From assembly GCA_017562135.1 (NCBI GenBank), contig QEYB01000448.1:2664271-2728270 (forward strand): 64,000 nucleotides of DNA. Direction: 5' to 3'. Of the stretch, positions 9,416-23,300 are shown one piece after another (within the stretch, counting starts at the first letter, position 1; each line of letters begins with the position of its first letter). The position numbers and the translations under genes were made by a program. The stretch is from Dipylidium caninum (lineage: Eukaryota; Platyhelminthes; Cestoda; Cyclophyllidea; Dipylidiidae). Below the pieces are notes generated by a model, which was given only the letters and a program-made list of their open reading frames with translations, was not told the DNA's origin and made no database searches.

Positions 9416-12400
9416 CGTACTATTTCTCGGCTTCACACCATCAAAATATTTCACCTAAGGCTGGCTTAGTGGGCAGTTGCACACCAGAAGCCAATGGGCG
9501 AGAAAACCGTCCTCCCGCCTCAGCTGCCACTACTGAGGCCCGTCCGCGTGGCAGCGGCTGGTTGGAGTCCGGGTGAGTCTCCACCCATTGCGGCGGCCGC
9601 TGACTACCACCACTCGACGCCGGGAGGCGCAAAACACTCGCTGAGGACGACCTAACTTTGGCTGCACAGACTGCTTGGTCCAACACCCAGACCAATTGAG
9701 CTGATGGGATCTTTTCGAGAGAAATAAGGACTCAGAACCGTGCGTATTGGCCTGGTTACTTTTCTAGCCAATCTACGGCGACTCCGGTTCAGTTCCCCCC
9801 CCCCTTATTCTCCACGGGTGAAGTCATTTGACCGCTGTCGGCTGCGTATCGGACAGGCATGGGTCCGGCACAAGGACACGCACAGGAGCCCACTGGCAGC
9901 AGCACAAGGGTAAAAAGTGGGGGCGCGTCGCACTTAAAACGTCTTGGCCATTGTTAAACCTTCCTACTTAGAGAGGATAACAAAGAGCGGGACATGAAGG
10001 GCCGTCGGCTGACCTTTACCCGTAAAAACGTCCATGCGTCCTGCGACTCGCTCCCGCTGTCATTTGCCAAAAACCTGCTGGTGACATGAGCTACGGCAAA
10101 AGTGGTGCCGCTATAAAGGAAGCATAAGCAGAGGAATTCCTTACACCTCAACATTTCCCTTCGGCGACGCCGTGAGTAAGTTGGAAAGAAGGCGGCTACG
10201 AGAAGTCGCCCGTTTATGCACCCTATTTACTGGAGCTACTTCATCAGTAGGGTTGTGAAATGCAGGGAGCTGAGACAGAGGGAGGGTGCGACTCGACTCG
10301 GGCGCGTCGAGGATGTCAGGTCGTGCTAGAGACCGTCCAACCCACTCGGGGTTTGCGCAACAAGTGGGAAGGCGTGCCGGCTCCACGGGTGAGGGGTGAA
10401 CGTGAGAGAATTTGGCCTACCCACGGTGAAGTGTCTTTCAAGCTTGCACAAAAAGTTGCATCAAATAACGAAAGTTGTAGAACTTACAGAATGACAAGAT
10501 TAGACCAGTCCACACATTATCGAGAGGAAGGAGGAATTTATTCCGATAAAAGGCAGGCGGCGACGCAGATACAGAGGAAGTTGATAAATAAATTGTGCGT
10601 GTCTGGAGAACTCCACCGCTCCTTCTCCTCTCATTGGCCAGCGGCGAATAACCTCCTAAGTGGACATGAATTCATCCTCGAAGTGGCCGGGCTTATTGAC
10701 AATCAAGCGAGAGCCAGCAAAAGCCTCCTTAAAAGGTCCCTAAGTAAGCCACTTATGGTGGAGTTCCTCCATTCTCATGTAGGCTTTCACCAAACCCCGG
10801 CCAAAATAACGCCGCCCCGCCGCCGATCGCATCCGACGCGCCCGAAAGTATGGCCCAGGCAGCCGTGGGGCAAGTGAAGCGGTGGCCGAGCCCCCTGGAA
10901 AGGCGTCGCTTCGGCCAGCTGTGGGGTCCGCCGGCCTTGGTGATGGCGATGGCGAGCAGGCGAAATGTCCGAGTTCGACAGGATCACACGTCTTCGCCAA
11001 TGTGATTGTAGATCTGAACTGCCTTGTACTATCGGCGTTTTCCGCAAACCACGGCGCCAGTATTTAAACTGTTTAGAGTGGATTCGCATTGGAAGCCTCC
11101 CCAACCCCAACCCCACCCCACCGCCGCTCATCTGGAGGGAGTCGTTTAAATAGTCCCAGACACTAAGCCAGGAAATAAAAGCCTCTGCTTTATGTGCTTT
11201 ACTTCAGTGTTTTCGCCTCTCTCAACTGCCATACAGTCAACTCAATTGTTCTCCTCGAGTCTTTGTAAGTGACAGAAAAATGTTTTTGAAATGACATCTC
11301 AAAAGCCAAAAGCAGGTTTGACAGATGAGCGCGTACTTTCGAGCACCGCACACACGACACCGCGATGCCTCCTGTCCACCTCTGACCTATAAAAGAGGGG
11401 CACTAAGGGCGTCCAAAACGGCAGAAAAGGCAACCGAGCAGACGTGAAACTGTCGTTGGTCTCAATGAAGCAGGTTCGTGATCCTGGCGGGGCGATGAGC
11501 GATGGACGGGATGCTTCCCCGCGGTCTGGAGGAGCCTCATCCAGCCAAAATATGTACAAAATAATGTTGTCTTGCGAAGCTGGACAAACCGACCAAACAA
11601 CTTAGTGTACAGGGAAGTTTGAGCCTTATTCCCCAAATAAGTGTTGGGGCGAAAGAGCAGTAGCAAGTGAGACAAAGCACCTGTTCGTATCGGATACGAA
11701 TTCACTGCTGGACTCGTGTCAAACAACCCTTCGCCCAGGTGGCTTTGATTCTGTGAGACTTCTCCTTCGACTCTGCTGTCGAGGCATAGAAAAGTAGGAC
11801 TTTGTCCCGACAAACTCCACGTCCGTCTTCCCATAGACGATGTCGTAGGAACCCTGTAGTTTCCATTGCAGATGTCAATCAGCTCAGGGAAGATTATTTT
11901 AATGAGACAAGGGTGCTAGTTGATACCCAACGCCGAGTGCAGGGCACCCAGTGCCTCCACTTAAGGCCAGATTGTCCTCAAATGACTCTTGCGCGAGGCG
12001 CTTTTTCAGCGCCACAAGCCTTCACATGGAGAAGTGCTAGCAAGACGTCGCCTTGAACGTCAGATGGAGGCGGAGTTCCCGCTCTCTACTACCTCCGCTT
12101 CCAGTACGCAGGTTATCCTGCCAAATTGTGGAAACATTCTGGGAAAGCAAGTCAGAGTGACTGCAGAGTTAAGCAGAGTCAACCGCAAATGCAGTGTGTT
12201 GGCGTGCAGAAGGGAGCCATGAGCGAAGTGAATAGCGGTGTCGGATCGGAGAAAGTACCGTCGGGGCACGAGAAGCCGGACTCATTCGCAGCCCGAAGAA
12301 ACACCGCGACTCTTCGAGGCGCGGATGTGGAGGCCAAAGCGTGTGTAACGCAAGGATGCACCAGTGTTTCAGAGCTGCGTTGAGCATGTCGTCCGTGTCA

Positions 12401-14289
12401 CGAAACACGCTCAATGAGGGCAGTTGCACACCGCAGCTGCGTCGAGGGCACGACTTTTGGCGACCGAAGTTGCCTCTGCGACAGCTAGTCTCAACTGGCA
12501 CTCTCGACTAGTAAATGGTGGCGCTGCGAACAATGTGCAGGACATAGACAATTGTGCAGCTCTCTCGGGGTGTACAGAGTGGTTGCGCAATCCTCACACG
12601 GGAAAAGCAACAAAAGACGACGAAAACGCTAAAGGGGAGGAGTCGCGTAACAAATAGGCCTGCTCGAAAGAGTCCCTTCACATCCACCACGTGATCGACA
12701 GGGCTGCCGCAATTTACCACTTCACATGGGGGGGAAAGCACCTCTCCCCAAGGAAAACACGACCTACCACAGTGGAATTAAAAGCATCTCCTGTTTTGGC
12801 TTTACACTAATTTTGTTTACTGTCGCGTTACACACAATTAAGCGGAATGCGGCACTTGGGGCAACCGACACCTCCAGCGCGACAGCCCTACGACAATGGC
12901 GAGGCCCGATTGTTTTTGCACTCCATGTCGCTCCTCATTGTAAGTGAGCGAACCACATTCCAAAAGCTCCTACTTTAATGGCGCTTCCATGGAGCTAACT
13001 GAATTACCACAAGTGGATCGGATACCGCACACCGCCACGTGTCCAAGTGGCATTACTTGAAGGGAGAAAGGCGATATAAAAAAAGAAGGGTGTTAACAAA
13101 ACTCACTTCGTGTAAAAATAGCGATTAATCACTCCATCACTGGTATTTAAGTGATGAGAGAATTTGCTTACAAAATACCCAACGAGCCAAGTCGAAGCCA
13201 CGGCGCCATCCGGGAGGAAAAATCCGGCAACCCGTCCAAATGAGGGCACCTCATTGAGAGAATGGTCCTTTTCGGCCCTCGACTAAGCTGGAGCACGCAC
13301 GGCCACGCCAGCCGACCAGCGCCCACGACAAGGATTTGGGTCGTCAGAAGATGGCCAGTTCGCGGTGTGGCTGCTGGGCAGCTGCCTGCTCCGAACCGCA
13401 AACATTAGGACTCACAAACACACCCACGCCCGTGCGACGCGTCGATTGCAAGCGTCTCGGCTTCTCCTTTTCGCTCGAGACATCTCCGCACCATGCGAAC
13501 TTCCAATTGAAGCCCGGACGCCACACAGGCGTGCGAAGCAGCCAACAGATTGGCAAAAAAGCCAGAAGTGCAACACAAGCGAACTGCCATAGAGGAGCAG
13601 TAAACCACCGTTAATGTGGCAATCAACATATCTTTAGCACCCCGCAAGCGAGGATGTCAACTTTTTACGCACTAGGAGGGAAGTTAACCTGCTAACTCTT
13701 TCAAGTCGTAAAGAACTCAGGTTTGGTTGAGCGAGGCGTGATGAGGAGAGGTGGGTGGGCATTGTATGCCTTCGAATAATGCAGGAGTGATAAATAGCGA
13801 ACGTACGTTTGACATACAAGTCGGTGATAGCTGCAATTCGAGGGAGAGAGCAGGGTATTTGAGTAGGAAGGTCAAGACAATGACAAAACGCAAAACTGGT
13901 AAAAGGTGAACCAAAGATATACAACAAAAAGTGCCCAGAAGACGGAGATCCTCTCTTGCCACATGCAAACTTGGTAATTTCGGTAAAGTTAAAGGCGGGA
14001 AGATGGGATCGAGTCATTTCTGGAAGCAAGAGAAGGGTGAGAGAGAGGAAGAGAAACACCGGTGTAAATTTAATCTCAAAAAGTAAAATAAAACTACCAC
14101 GTCTCATTCGTTCCACCAACCCCACAAAAATTGGCCAAAAGATTACAAAGGAGTTGAAAAGTCAGTCCCAACCACAAATATGAAGACGGTTGCGCCATTC
14201 AAGTAAATGAGCTCATAAAGTCGGCATATAAAAAGGGACAAGGGAAAAGGTCGTGCGGAGGGCAGCTAAGGGAATCAATCAAGTGCCAG

Positions 14290-14397
14290 CTAGGGGGTGT
14301 CAATGTCAGATGTCTGGTCGCTGGGGTAATCATCTGAAGGGGGGTCGTTTTCGCCGCTCACTTGTCTCGCTCCCCGCCGGCCCTCACGCTCCAGTGT
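14290..14397 (-). CDS. ANO10: anoctamin exon 12: acidic C-terminal tail and stop
   Basis: After a strong pyrimidine tract and CTAG the frame reads TLEREGRRGARQ and then a Ser/Asp-rich end, TSDIDTP, with TAG. Phase fits exon 11. No family motif is expected here, so it rests on splice logic and composition. Confidence 0.7.
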   Translation of the reverse strand, partial: TLEREGRRGARQVSGENDPPSDDYPSDQTSDIDTP

Positions 14398-17300
14398 CTA
14401 GAACAGGCAAAGGGAGAAAGCGGACATTCCCTTCGCAAGTAAATACCACCTACTTGATTTGAATATAAATAACAACTTTAATGTGTCCACCCATCTGTTT
14501 GGCAGTTTGTATTATTTTCGAAAACAAATTTACGAAAAAACGCTCTCCAGGGGAACAACGGTATATAGCTTTACTCTTCGCCTGAAGTTTAAGACTTGTC
14601 CTCTAAATACTAATGTGTTCGCACTACTAAAAGTCTCGTTCAAAGGTGATAAATTGGGAGCAAAGTGTGATGGGTGACATAAGCGGCCAAAAGTAGAATG
14701 CGTCCTAGCCTAATTCAGGCAACGTCGAGAGTTCAGATCCCTCAGACACGAGACATTGCTGGGAGCCCGAGGAAGGAAGGAGTTACACGGACGTACCCGT
14801 AGTGCCTCACGACGCTTGTGCTCCAAAATGGCGATGGAGCGCTCGAGGGCAAGCGGAATCGGGGGAACGATGTGGGAGAGGCCGAAGCGAAGAGCGAACA
14901 GAGTGTGCTGAAACCAACCGAGAAGGGAAAGATCAGAAGGGAAAGATCAGGCACCAATCAAATGGGATCGCGATTTATTCTATTTACAATTTTTTTCCAC
15001 AGAGGGTCCAAATAAAGGACGTGGGTTCATTTTAAGTGTCAGGATTTCCTCTAACCAGAATTCACGCAACATGGTAAATAGGTCTTGTGAAAAAACATCC
15101 TGGAAGTGCCTGAGGCAAATTGCGACAACAATGTCGTGAGTTTTGCCCATCCCTGTGACAGATGATTTCAAATGAGTATTGCGAAAGCAAAAAGAGCAAT
15201 AAAAATCTGCTAGTTGAAGAGGTTTACTTATGAGATATCAGACAGTATGTTTTATTTACGTGGGAGAAAAGGCGAAAACTAGGGTGCTCGCTAGCATGTC
15301 AATACAAGAAATAACCGAAGAAGATTAACCGAGTAGGAAAGCGAAAGAAACCCGATGTTTACAAGAACGTCTTATTTGTCCGAGGCACCAGCCAATAACC
15401 GCCGTTTAGTCGGCGGCTCCAACCCAGCAATAAGACATTAGCACTACACTGAATATTAATGACAATCTCTCAGAAATGCTTCCTCGCCTCCGCTCTTGTA
15501 GAAAGGCGGAAAATAGGAGGGGGGGGGGGCAAAGAAGTTGTGGCAGGTATTTCAAATGTATTGGTCCCCCTTCAGGACTTCATAAAGCGCAGAGATTCAC
15601 TTAACATTTTTACGTTGAAAAGTGACAACAGATGAAGTGCCACCTGCGGTGCACAGTAATGCAAAGTGGGGGAGACACTCACCTCGACTGCAATGAGGAG
15701 AAAGATATATTGGTGGGTTGATAGTCCCGGAAGGAGAGCTTGAATACTCCCCGACACTCCAATAAGGCCGATGTTGACTGCGATCGCCACGTAACTGACT
15801 ATCTCGAAAGCTCTCTATAGACCATAAAAAGAAGAGAAGTACAAAAAAGGCCACCTTTTGCTGTAGAGTTTCAAACTAAAACGCAGGAGCACTTATAATA
15901 GTGTACTATTTGATAAAGATATGATTAAGGAAAGAAGTAGTAAATGGAGACTACTTGTAAAAATTGTTGGAAATAGTTGAAAGCTCAATATACCTCGAAA
16001 AATTATCACTGAAGCGCCTTCCCACCATAGTGAGGAGATTGTGTTAAAATTGAATAGAGGAGGAAGAATCAAAAGCTATATCATGCACGTGTGCCTGAGC
16101 CGCCGGTGTCAAGGGGAAACTTCTACGTCGAGAAAAGACAGCAGAGGAGACAGCAAGCACTTGGTCATCAACAGTGGGGCACAAACGATGAGGAGTTTTA
16201 AATTAGCTTAAGTGAGTGCATGACATGTGCAGGCATTGGGGGAAAATATGAACATGGATGAAAAACAACATCACTCCCGCTGAGCGCATCGTAATGGGAA
16301 TCACATGTTTAGTACTCGCTTTCAGGGAAAACACAGGGCTGAGAGAAAATACGAAATTGCTATTTGGGGAGTCTAAAATGAAGCAGTCGGATAAGTCAAG
16401 TGTGAAATTGACCTATTGAGAAAATGTAAAAAGTGGGCACTTTAGAAGTCGGCCAGAACGCCACTGGTGAGGCGCGTGTGAGGAGAATAAACTTGCATAT
16501 GTGATAATGTTGAGAGTTGAAAGTGACAACAATAAAACAAAAACAGTAACACCACAATGAGGAAAGGGAAGAGCACATGGAGTTACGTACGGAGGGGGGA
16601 TGATCGAGCAACATGAAGTGAAAGAATTATTGGGAGTAAGAGATGGAAGCTATCATAAGTAATTCTGATCTAACTCCTAACCACGAATACATACTTCCCA
16701 AACGCCGATTCCATGGGCGGTTTCTGCGAAGGGCCTTTGGAAGTTGGTCAGAAGCTTGAATGCATCACTGCGTATTTCGAGGATATTGTTGAGGAAAGCC
16801 AAAAACCCGCAGACAGGAAAGGCGCAGGTGAACATGCTGACGAAGCCGAACTGAATAAACATCTCAAGGTAATCGTCGGTTGCGTCATCATACTGCAAAG
16901 CGAAAAGACCTCACATTTGAGATAAGAGAAAGGTGAATAGAAGACATAGAAGAGGTTCCACCTTGGGCATTATCTCCTCCTGCTCAGCTCGTGTAATCTC
17001 GGTTTCTATCGGATGTCTTTTTGGTGAATTGTCCCCAGTGCCTTCTACGCCAGTAGGAGAGTTGTCCTTCTTCAGAGTTGGGAATCCATCGGCACGGAGG
17101 GAAAGATAAACTTGGCGAATACGGGTTTCACCCAATGGAAGGAAGACCTCCTTCACGTTTTCAGCAATCTGCCGCGTTACGAGTATCGTCACGAGGTGCT
17201 AATTTAAGTAGAGTTAAAATAAAAACACTGCTAGAAATAATTGACATTCGTGCTCAAAGACTCGACTTCCTCTTAAAACTAGTCAGTTTCCGTAACAGAC

Positions 17301-20300
17301 AAGGATTTCGTATCTTTTATAAAAACCAATACCCGATATAGCTACTACAAAAGCCATATTTAAGCAAAAAAGTAGTATAGGAGTATTCCAGCTTTAACTG
17401 ATTCCACGGCCTTTAAAACATATGTCCACAAATAGAGGAAGAAGGAAAAAGTGAATTACTCTTCGCAAATCTCAAATAGGAAAGGTCAGGGACTAACGAT
17501 ATAATTGCATAAATGCTATGCAAAAGACTAAATGAGTAGCACGCGCAAATTGGTCATGAGTCCACCTAAGTGGGACGGACACCATCCTATAAGGTATTTA
17601 AAGGGAGTATTGAAGGCAGTCGATCAACCTTAGGTAAGTAAAAACAGTGCTGAGGTTAAAAGGGCGCCCTTGCAAAGGTGGCAAAAAAAGAGAGGGTGCC
17701 ATGGGAATCGGTGTTGACCGACACCAAATCCGCCATCCGGTGCTGCTGATAGTCGCAGTGAGGGAGAGAGAACGGTTAAGGGTCACTTCGCGAAAGTTCC
17801 AACGCGGTGATTATGACAGAGGATGCATGTAGATGAACTTAAAAAGACGCAAAAGCCACTCGAACTGGAGACGGGGTGTAGGATAGACTAGTAAGAAATC
17901 CAGGACTTTGACTAAAATGCATGCGTACAACTGTTTATAGGACATGAAAACACCTTAGAGTCATATAACAAAACGAGATCTGATTTATGGAGAGAATGGA
18001 AAAAAATTGTGAGTTCATGCAAATGTCAAATTCACACGATACACTTTCGTCTTGAGTGAAGTAAAATTAGGTGAAATTGCTTCCAGGAGCTGGGCTAGGA
18101 TTAAGAAAATTATTGACGCACATGTCTCAGAAGGTCGAGGTCCATTCGATAGAAGGCGATGTAGAAAGACGCGTAGAAGGCATTTATGAACTGGAACTAA
18201 AAGGAGAGCAATCCAACTGAAAGCACCGAAATTTCTTTTCCTCAAACATTAGTAGAAATATATTAGGCCCAACGTCCAACAAAACAAATAGGCTCAATAG
18301 GTTATTTTATGAATGAAAGCAAAAAAAGACGTAAATGCAATTGAGAGATGGGATAATAGGGAACGGCGACTGTCACAAGGAGTATATGCATAAGGTACCT
18401 TGGTATGAAAATACGATAAAATTACTTACTAGGATGAGTTTTGATATCAGTGCGTTGTTGTACGATTCAGCCAGCCGATGGTTCTCCAGGTCTGTCAAGC
18501 GAACCGCTATTTTGCGGTAGACTGCGTTGATCACAGCAATATTCAGAGCGTAGAGGATCTGGAGGATGCAAGAGGCGGATGAGCAGCTATTTAGAATAAT
18601 TTCGTCATGGAGCTGAAGGAAGCGGGAGAAGAGCACCTTTTTTCTCTTAGAAACTGCTCTCAACATGGGACTCTTATTCTGCTAGTCTTGCAGGGAGTGA
18701 TTTTATCAGAAGAGTAACTAAGTTCTCCCAAGGCACACATTCACAGACTTCCAGATTGTATGTATGCCAAATTTGCAAATTTGCCGTAGTAAACACGAAA
18801 AAGTAGCAGATTGCGGGCCTACTGTAATTTATAAGTAAGGCGGCAAAGGCCAGAAAGAGAAGGAGGGTAAGGCCGTCTCGGAGAACAAAGTAGGCTTCAG
18901 CCAACAGAACAAACGGACACCTAGCACGACAATACACGAGAAGTAATGTTATTACATTATAATAATCCGGATATCACCGAGTGAAGCTACATAATTTGGT
19001 GGATTTGGCCGCGAGAATACGTACCACATACACCAAGAGGTAGTTATAAGGCCTACTTTTTACCACTCCGGAAGTATTAAACTACAGAAAATGACCACGG
19101 AAGCATAGGACGTTCCCAGACTATCAACAGGAGTGAACTGTGTACTTGAAGTCCGAAGCAAGCATGTCGATGAGGAGCAGTGTAGTGAGTGGCTCAAGTT
19201 GAAAGTTGTGGAAACAAGAAGAGGGTGAATGGAGGGTGAGAGTTGTAATGGCGAGAATGCTCCACAGATTTACCAGGGGTAAGAACGGTACAAATTTGGC
19301 ACCGCGGAAACGCCAAGAGGAAGCCTTAGTATCCGCATACTCCTGGAGTGTGATGTGGCCAATAGCCACAATCACGACAAAGACTAGGCAGGCGAGAGTA
19401 ATGGGGATGGTAATGAAACAGACGATGAGGTTTCGCTTCCACCGAGGATAAAAGGGCTCCAAACGACCGGTTATTGGGGAAGGTTCCAGAGCACCCTAAA
19501 AGAGAAAAATCCTAATGGCGAAGTAGCAAGATAATATTGCAACGGAACCAGACTGTACTGTTTTTCTTTTGGATGTAAATTCAATGGACGTAAGTTAAAT
19601 ACCAAAGGATCTTCGTTACCTCAAAAAAGCGAGGATGATAAAGTGGGAGGCAAACCACTGGCACGGTTAAAAAAGCCACTAGGAGCGAATAAGCTCAATG
19701 CCATATTATCAAAAGAGAAGAATGTCTGTTTTGTTGGAGGAAAAGGGGAAGCATGGCACTTTGAGCACCTTAACCTAAAGAATCAGACGCCTTACATGTA
19801 GTGAGTGCAATAAATATAAAAAATTCCCAACCACCTTAGTCGGAAGAGGAAATTTTTCAGTTGTGAAATTTAATATTTTGGGTGAATATTTCATTGACAG
19901 AGTCGAAGTGAGTAGGCGATTGTAGAAAGACGGGGAATGGAGGTAACTTCACCTCATCAGCCTAATCAGTTGTGATTGGCGCCTACCCGAGGGCCCGAAT
20001 GTCCACTTACGCCTATTCCCTATCCGACTCCCTCCTCAGCTGAATTATATCAAGAAGGTAAAGGCATAGAGGACATTTACACAGCGCGCAGGATTCACCA
20101 GGCTCCCCTGGGTGGCAGAGAGGAAAGCATAACAGGGTGACAGGGAATAGGGCAAATAGAGGGACTTTTTCCAAAATAACAGTCTCGCTACAGTGCTAAC
20201 GTGAATACTTGTTGTGCTTTCGAATTTCCTCCCACGAGTTCACGCACAAAATAGGAATTTCTATGTTTCGAGACAAAGCACTATACCTTCGCCCAAGTGG

Positions 20301-23300
20301 TGAAGAAATGTCGGGTTCAATTCAACCCAGTGAGTTGGGCGCTAATACACACTGGCGAGCGGTGATGCAGCCCAATAACGTGAACATTATACGCGGTAGC
20401 CATGGAAATTTCGGTACAGCGGAGATAAATAAGGTATTAAGTAACAAGTAGAATGTAGTCTTTCGACAAAAACAAGGGGCGGTTTTATTAAGGTCATAAG
20501 GGAGGATGCGAAAGTGACGAGTGTGCAACAAGTGGCTTTCTCCCCCATTAACCGCCATTTTACCAGTCTGCTAGGCGTTGCGTAAACCACATTCGACGGA
20601 CTTTAAACTCAGTTGAATCGCTTACCCGGAAAAGCGGACGAGGCTGCTCCAAGAGACTGGGCAATTTATCCGAAGTGCCCCAGCGATGTGCGTAATAGTT
20701 GTTGGTTCGCTTCCAAGCCTCTTGAAAGAAAACCGCCCAGAGCATCGTAAAAAACGCCAGAACAGGATAGTATAACGCCGTTTCCTTCTGTAGGAAATGG
20801 GCAAAAAAGCAAACAAATGATATGGCCAGAGGTGATAATAAGATCTTCAGTGGATACCGGTAAATGTACTAATACTGATGGCTATACTAAGTGGAATTGA
20901 GAATCCTAAGGGGAATATTGCCACCGAAACGGGGTTGGTATGTGGTTTGCTGCTTGCAAACTCGACGGCAAGTCCACCCTTACTCCTAAAACCATCATTA
21001 CACCGTACCTCCTGAATCAACTTCAAGTAAAGTCATTGGTAGATGCTGCAAATTTACAAATGAACTGAGGGGGGAAACGATGAAGAGAAGGTGGAGGCGG
21101 TAGGGAGAATATACACGATATCCCACTATTTAATAAGTCGCGAATTGATAGGAATTTGACGTAGGCCGCTAGCTCATCGGTTTCCATGCCCAGGGGACTC
21201 TCTCTTGGAAATTAACTGACAGACGTAAAAGCCTGAGATGTTTATCTCGAGCGACAAGTGTGGAGTCAGGAAATATCAACTTAAAGTCCTATTGACATAA
21301 GGTAGCTAGACTTTCGGTTGTGAGAATGTCTCCGTATCGCCGATGAGAAGATACATTTCAATTTAATCCTCGATTAAATTGATGACTCTATCGAACTGTG
21401 AAAGAACTGCCAAGTGACGGCTCTGATAGGTGGATCTAAGGTCAAACATCGCGGCTCCCACGGCCTGTAGACCACATTCAGTTTCAGCACGCTTGAAAAG
21501 CGTGTTAATGAGATCAAAATGCGGAAGGTGTGTTAAATCCATGTAGATCAGCGGAAGGTGTGTTAAATCCATGTAGATCAGCAGAAACTTACGTGGAGAC
21601 AGAAAGCTGCCCATTTACGTCAAATGAACAAGTGGTTCACAGCAAAAAAAAGTGAAAGTCCACTAGGAAATGACATCAGAGTCCATCACTTCCCTTAAGA
21701 AAGCATGAACAAAATATCGTCTTGGTACCAACTGACTCTGCTGTCAATTAGCATGAAGTGCCACTTTCGCAAGCAAAGCGTTATATGGCAGTGTGAGAAG
21801 TTTGCGATGCAAGGTAGCGGAGACACTTTAACGAGGTGGTTATGAAGTTGGGTACTCCACTTTGCTGATTGAGCCCATACAAGGCTTTACGTGAATATCA
21901 TTAGTGTATGGCTGAAGAAAATACGTTTCAAAGAACGTGGTGTTACGCTCCGCTCTGTGACCCCGCGACTCCGTAGAAGACCTTTTTACTCAGCATCACG
22001 TCAATCAGATGGACATTTGACGAGAATTCTACGTCATAGCAACTTAAAAAACGATGGAGAAGGAGGGAGGAAAAGGAGAAGGAGGAGGAGGAGGAGGAGA
22101 CGAGAATCACATCCCTTTCAAATAAATTATACATCATGATTGTCTTATCGGGGTAAGAAATAGGAATTTCGGAGAAATGACAAAAAGAAGTGTAAAACTG
22201 AGATAAAGAAGGTTAAAAGTGTGTTTAGCTGACTTCCACCATTGCATAACGACCAACCTTTTGTGTGTGAAGAAAATTAAGGTTGGTGGTTAGTATGACG
22301 GTCTGACAGAAGTGACCAGGTGGGTGGAACGATATTGCGCCTCAACTTGTCATTCGAGGGGTTTGGAAACATTTTTGACAATTTCGCTATTTTGTTGCAA
22401 AAATTAGGTGTAGTCGACTAGATAGAAGATGACCACAACGTAAATTCGAAAGTTCTAGACAATGCTTTCCACATTAGGGAACCAAAAGCAGTGATTTATT
22501 GGAAACCTCTGGAAAACATTCCTTCCGGGGTACGAAAGAACTCTCGGGGCAGCCTCAGACAAACCCACCGCTATAGACAAACAGATTGGAGCAAAATTGA
22601 CCCCTTGTATTCTTTGGGCCATAAAAAATAAGGCTAAAATTACATTGTCAATGACTTTCCATGAGTTTTGAAAGCACCTCTTGAGAAAAGTGCGTTTGCG
22701 AGGAAGTGGTGGTATAATATAATGAACTTCATAGTGTTTGCACTTCCTACCGGTTAGGACGCACTTCTTTAGGCCAAAACGAAACCTTGCCAGCAACGAT
22801 AGTTGCAAAACCTTTTACTATCTATTCATGAGTAAGCGTCTGCTCGCAGGGTAATGGAACTAATCGTTTATAAGGCTGAGGTAGGTGGAAAACCAGGCAT
22901 CCACCTGCCTCCTTACCTTAAAACGCATTTCAGAGTCTTAGTTGACATTTACAAGTAATTGGATAGTGTACCAAATGCGAAGGAGGGGGCCGGAGAAATA
23001 CTCTTAGTAACTTGATCAACTTCAAGTTTCCTTTACAGAATAGACAAAGTGCAGACGTTTAATGATATTTAACACATTAAAAGGAGGTCTTTAAGAAAGG
23101 AATAGCCAACAATAGAGCGAAAAATCATCAAAAGCAGAGAGTTGTGAAAGGCAAGATTATAGTCGAATAAAGGGGAAGACGAACATGATAGAAGATAAGT
23201 GCTAAACCAAATTTTACTGAGGTAGTTTATTTAGATTGGCATACATTTGGAGTTCTAATGACTTATACCAAGTAAATTGTGCAATAAGATTAGCCGAACT

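Larger units (their letters stand above)
6236..14289. other. intergenic, no supported gene
   Basis: Eight kilobases between the GPCR and the 3' end of the anoctamin gene. The 5' coding exon of the GPCR should lie in the right-flanking part, but I could not pick it out. Many mid-size frames overlap on both strands. The longest are plus-strand 8714-9415 (listed separately) and 10260-10877; the latter shows no motif and no codon-level signal I trust. Confidence 0.5.

Noticed and set aside
10260..10877. 205-codon plus ORF
   Set aside because: No domain, biased composition without structure, overlapped by minus frames of similar length; treated as chance.
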